Notes under the pieces: generated by a model
Seen by the model: only the letters and a program-made list of their open reading frames with translations
Databases searched by the model: none
Told to the model about the DNA's origin: nothing
Part shown: positions 7,082 to 8,875 of the stretch, piece by piece
Position numbering within the stretch: position 1 is the first letter of the stretch
How the letters are laid out: every line of letters begins with the position of its first letter
NCBI GenBank assembly: GCA_023391175.1
Contig: JAEWBL010000104.1
Coordinates: 1 to 8,875 of the forward strand
Direction of reading: 5' to 3'
Length of the DNA: 8,875 bases
Origin: Pseudomonadota bacterium
GTDB taxonomy: Bacteria > Pseudomonadota > Alphaproteobacteria > Rhizobiales > Xanthobacteraceae
Made by a program: the position numbers and the translations under genes

Positions 7082-7969
7082 CTAGCGCCCCTGCACCGGC
7101 ACCACGTCCACGCCCACGGCGAGGATGTGGTCGCCGGAGGAAACGATCACCCCGTCCACCGGCGAAACGTCCGCATAGTCGCGGCCGACGGCGAGGATGA
7201 TGTGGTCGTCCCCCGCAGGAATGGCGTTGGTCGGATCGAGCCCGATCCAGCCGAAGGCCGGGCCGCACCACACCTCCGCCCAGGCATGGGTGGCGTCCGC
7301 CCCCTCCAGCCGCGGCTGGCCCTCGGGCGGGATGGTGCGCAGATAGCCGGAGACGTAGCGCGCCGGCAGGCCGAGGCCGCGCAGGCCGGCGATCATCACC
7401 TGCGCGAAGTCCTGGCACACGCCCGCCTTCGCCGTGAACGCCTCGCGGGGCGAGGTGGTGACGATGGTGGCGCCCGGCTCGTAGGTGAATTCGTCATGCA
7501 CCCGGTGCATCAGCTCCAGCGCCGCCTCCAGCACCGGGCGGTCGCCGCGGAAGCTGGTCGCCGTCCAGTCGGTGATTTCGGCATCGATGGGCACCGCCCG
7601 GCTCGGGAACAGGCCATGCACGGCCGCGTCCGGCCCGAGGTCCGCCTCCTCCAGCGCGGCGGCGCGCACCTCGTCCACCAGCGGGGTCGTCGCCGGGTCC
7701 GGCAGGGGCGTGGCGCTCACGTCCACCCGGCTGCGGGTGGTGATGGCCAGATGCCCGTGGGGCTGGTCGATGGTGAGCCAGGTCAGCCCGTTGCCGAAGA
7801 AATCGGTGCCCTGCTCCAGTTCCGCCGGCTCGGGGTCCACATCGAGGATGTGGGCAATGACGTGCTGGTGGCCGAAGCGATCCACCGGCGTCATGCGCAG
7901 CACCTGCCGCACCACGCGCACCGGCACCTGGTAGCTGTAGGTGGTGGTCTGGCGAATATCGTAGAGCAT
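7082..7969 (-). CDS. Transglutaminase-like cysteine protease-fold protein with bacterial N-terminal domain
   Basis: A 295-residue cytoplasmic protein with no signal peptide or membrane segment. The N-terminal part (about 1-150, from MLYDIRQTTTYSY) looks like the beta-rich domain that precedes bacterial transglutaminase cores. The core has a complete triad: Cys185 in AGVCQDFAQ, His228 in ATHAWAEVW and Asp245 in WIGLDPTN. In bacteria this fold usually acts as a peptidase or amidase rather than a cross-linker; the substrate here is unknown. It lies 52 bp downstream of the alpha-E gene and probably shares its mRNA. Shine-Dalgarno pairing before the ATG is poor. Related gene sets with alpha-E, circularly permuted ATP-grasp and sometimes a proteasome-like protease have been predicted to make and cleave peptide tags, but that role is not shown here. 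Confidence 0.88.
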   Translation of the reverse strand: MLYDIRQTTTYSYQVPVRVVRQVLRMTPVDRFGHQHVIAHILDVDPEPAELEQGTDFFGNGLTWLTIDQPHGHLAITTRSRVDVSATPLPDPATTPLVDEVRAAALEEADLGPDAAVHGLFPSRAVPIDAEITDWTATSFRGDRPVLEAALELMHRVHDEFTYEPGATIVTTSPREAFTAKAGVCQDFAQVMIAGLRGLGLPARYVSGYLRTIPPEGQPRLEGADATHAWAEVWCGPAFGWIGLDPTNAIPAGDDHIILAVGRDYADVSPVDGVIVSSGDHILAVGVDVVPVQGR

Positions 7970-7973
7970 TTGA

Positions 7974-8022
7974 CGTTGCTTTCGCTCAGGCGCCGCGCGG
8001 GCTGTACTCGTTGCTTTCGCTC
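7974..8022 (-). repeat. 14-bp direct repeat in the alpha-E/transglutaminase gap
   Basis: On the plus strand CGTTGCTTTCGCTC occurs at 7974-7987 and again, identically, at 8009-8022, with 21 bp between the copies. The left copy ends 4 bp from the transglutaminase start codon, where a ribosome site would be expected. The right copy reaches the last base of the alpha-E stop codon. The spacer contains the palindrome CCGCGCGG. The pair fills nearly all of the 52-bp gap. Confidence 0.85.
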
Positions 8023-8875
8023 TACATGCCGAAGGTGAGTGTCATCTCCGGAGAATGTCCCTGCAGGAAATAGTGCGACGACACCTCGTCGGAGAGCTGC
8101 ATCAGCATCTTCTCCATGGCGTCGAACCATTGCGGCTCGAAGCTCTCCGCCGTGCTGGCGGCAAGCTCGGCCTGCATGCGGGCGACGATGCGCTCCCACA
8201 GCGGCGGCGGCGCATCCTGGTCGCGGCCGGGCAGCACCTTCAGGTGGCTCGCCATGCGATGCACCTGGAAGGCCACCGAGCGCGGATTGTCCGGATCGAG
8301 CAGCACGAGGTCGAGCACCGGCCCGCGCGCTTCCATCATCACGTAGCGCGTGCGGTAGGTGATGAGGCTGTCCGCCACCTGCAGCAACGCATCGAGCGAG
8401 CCCTGCGGCGCGCCCAGCTCGCCGAAGGTGCGGGCGAAGCGCAGCGTGCCGATGGCGCGCTCCGTGCGCCGGCCGATCTCCAGGAAGCGCCAGCCGGTGA
8501 GCCGGTTCATGTTCTCCGAGGCGAGGCCCGAGAAGGCGGCGATGATGCGCAGCGCTGCGTCCGCCCGTTCTGCCGCATCGGCCTCGGACGGGGCGGTGGG
8601 CACCGGCTGGGACACGCAGGTTTCAAGGTCCACCAGCGCGCGCCACGCATCGGGCGAGAAGCGGTCGCGGATCACGGAGGCGGCTGCGCGCGCCGCCTGC
8701 ACCAGTTGCGGCAGGGCGCCGGGCAGGTCGCGCCGGGTGAGCACGGCCACCGCATAGCGGGCCGGCGTTGCCCGGGCGAGATCGCGCGGCATGGCGCCCC
8801 AGGCCCCGAGCAGGCCGAGCAGGCGCGACACCAGCGGGCTTGTGCCGGTGTCGCCGCTCTCGGCGAGGCGGCCGA
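8022..8875 (-). CDS. Alpha-E (DUF403) domain protein, 5' end beyond the window
   Basis: The frame runs open through the right edge, so the N-terminus is missing; 283 residues plus the stop are visible. The protein is almost entirely helical and matches the alpha-E family in several blocks: the VIRDRFSPDAWRAL stretch, GLASENMNRLTGWRFLEIGRRTERA, and LLQVADSLITYRTRYVMM followed by VLDLVLLDPDNPRSVAFQV. Biochemical function is unknown; family members occur with ATP-grasp and transglutaminase genes. The GTG at 8831 is unlikely to be the start, because the residues upstream in frame (GRLAESGDTG...) continue without a break and a start there would cut off the conserved N-terminal helices. Stand-alone members are about 310-320 residues, so about 30-40 may be missing. 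A fusion to an upstream ATP-grasp domain, as in some relatives, cannot be excluded. Confidence 0.85.
   Translation of the reverse strand, partial: GRLAESGDTGTSPLVSRLLGLLGAWGAMPRDLARATPARYAVAVLTRRDLPGALPQLVQAARAAASVIRDRFSPDAWRALVDLETCVSQPVPTAPSEADAAERADAALRIIAAFSGLASENMNRLTGWRFLEIGRRTERAIGTLRFARTFGELGAPQGSLDALLQVADSLITYRTRYVMMEARGPVLDLVLLDPDNPRSVAFQVHRMASHLKVLPGRDQDAPPPLWERIVARMQAELAASTAESFEPQWFDAMEKMLMQLSDEVSSHYFLQGHSPEMTLTFGM

Noticed and set aside
7060..7095. Possible bidirectional terminator between matM and the convergent gene
   Set aside because: The 11-bp gap and its flanks show no stable stem followed by T on either strand.
5682..7418. Minus-strand open frame opposite matM (578 codons)
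   Set aside because: His/Arg/Gly/Asp-rich repetitive composition typical of the complement of a membrane protein gene. It also overlaps the transglutaminase gene in another frame.
6551..8038. Plus-strand open frame across the end of matM and opposite the transglutaminase gene
   Set aside because: It straddles two convergent real genes and its product is Arg/His/Pro-rich with no recognisable fold.

Overview
The window is GC-rich DNA with dense genes, short gaps and strong third-position GC bias. Long false open frames lie opposite most real genes. The gene families and the operator point to an alphaproteobacterium, probably Hyphomicrobiales; a Xanthobacter/Azorhizobium-like host is only a guess.

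Positions 16-7070 form a malonate uptake and catabolism locus. A GntR/FCD regulator (matR, minus strand) is divergent from a plus-strand operon of five genes: matA (malonyl-CoA decarboxylase), matB (malonyl-CoA synthetase) and matP-matQ-matM (a three-component TRAP transporter). MatPQM should import malonate, MatB should activate it to malonyl-CoA, and MatA should decarboxylate that to acetyl-CoA for central metabolism. The divergent region (691-994) holds a recognisable MatR-type operator within a larger perfect inverted repeat. Next to it is a good sigma70-type promoter for the mat operon, followed by a leader of about 184 nt. The 159-bp gap between matB and matP holds two GC-rich hairpins but no clear promoter. 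The transporter genes are coupled by ATGA overlaps.

Positions 7082-8875 hold two minus-strand genes that converge on matM, with only 11 bp between the stop codons. Upstream is an alpha-E (DUF403) protein cut by the window edge; downstream is a transglutaminase-like cysteine protease-fold protein with an intact Cys-His-Asp triad. Such pairs usually sit beside circularly permuted ATP-grasp genes, in a conserved but poorly characterised system predicted to make or process peptide linkages. A 14-bp direct repeat lies between the two genes.

No tRNA, rRNA, CRISPR array, insertion sequence or phage gene was seen. The least understood part is the alpha-E/transglutaminase module. The most specific regulatory signal is the MatR operator.
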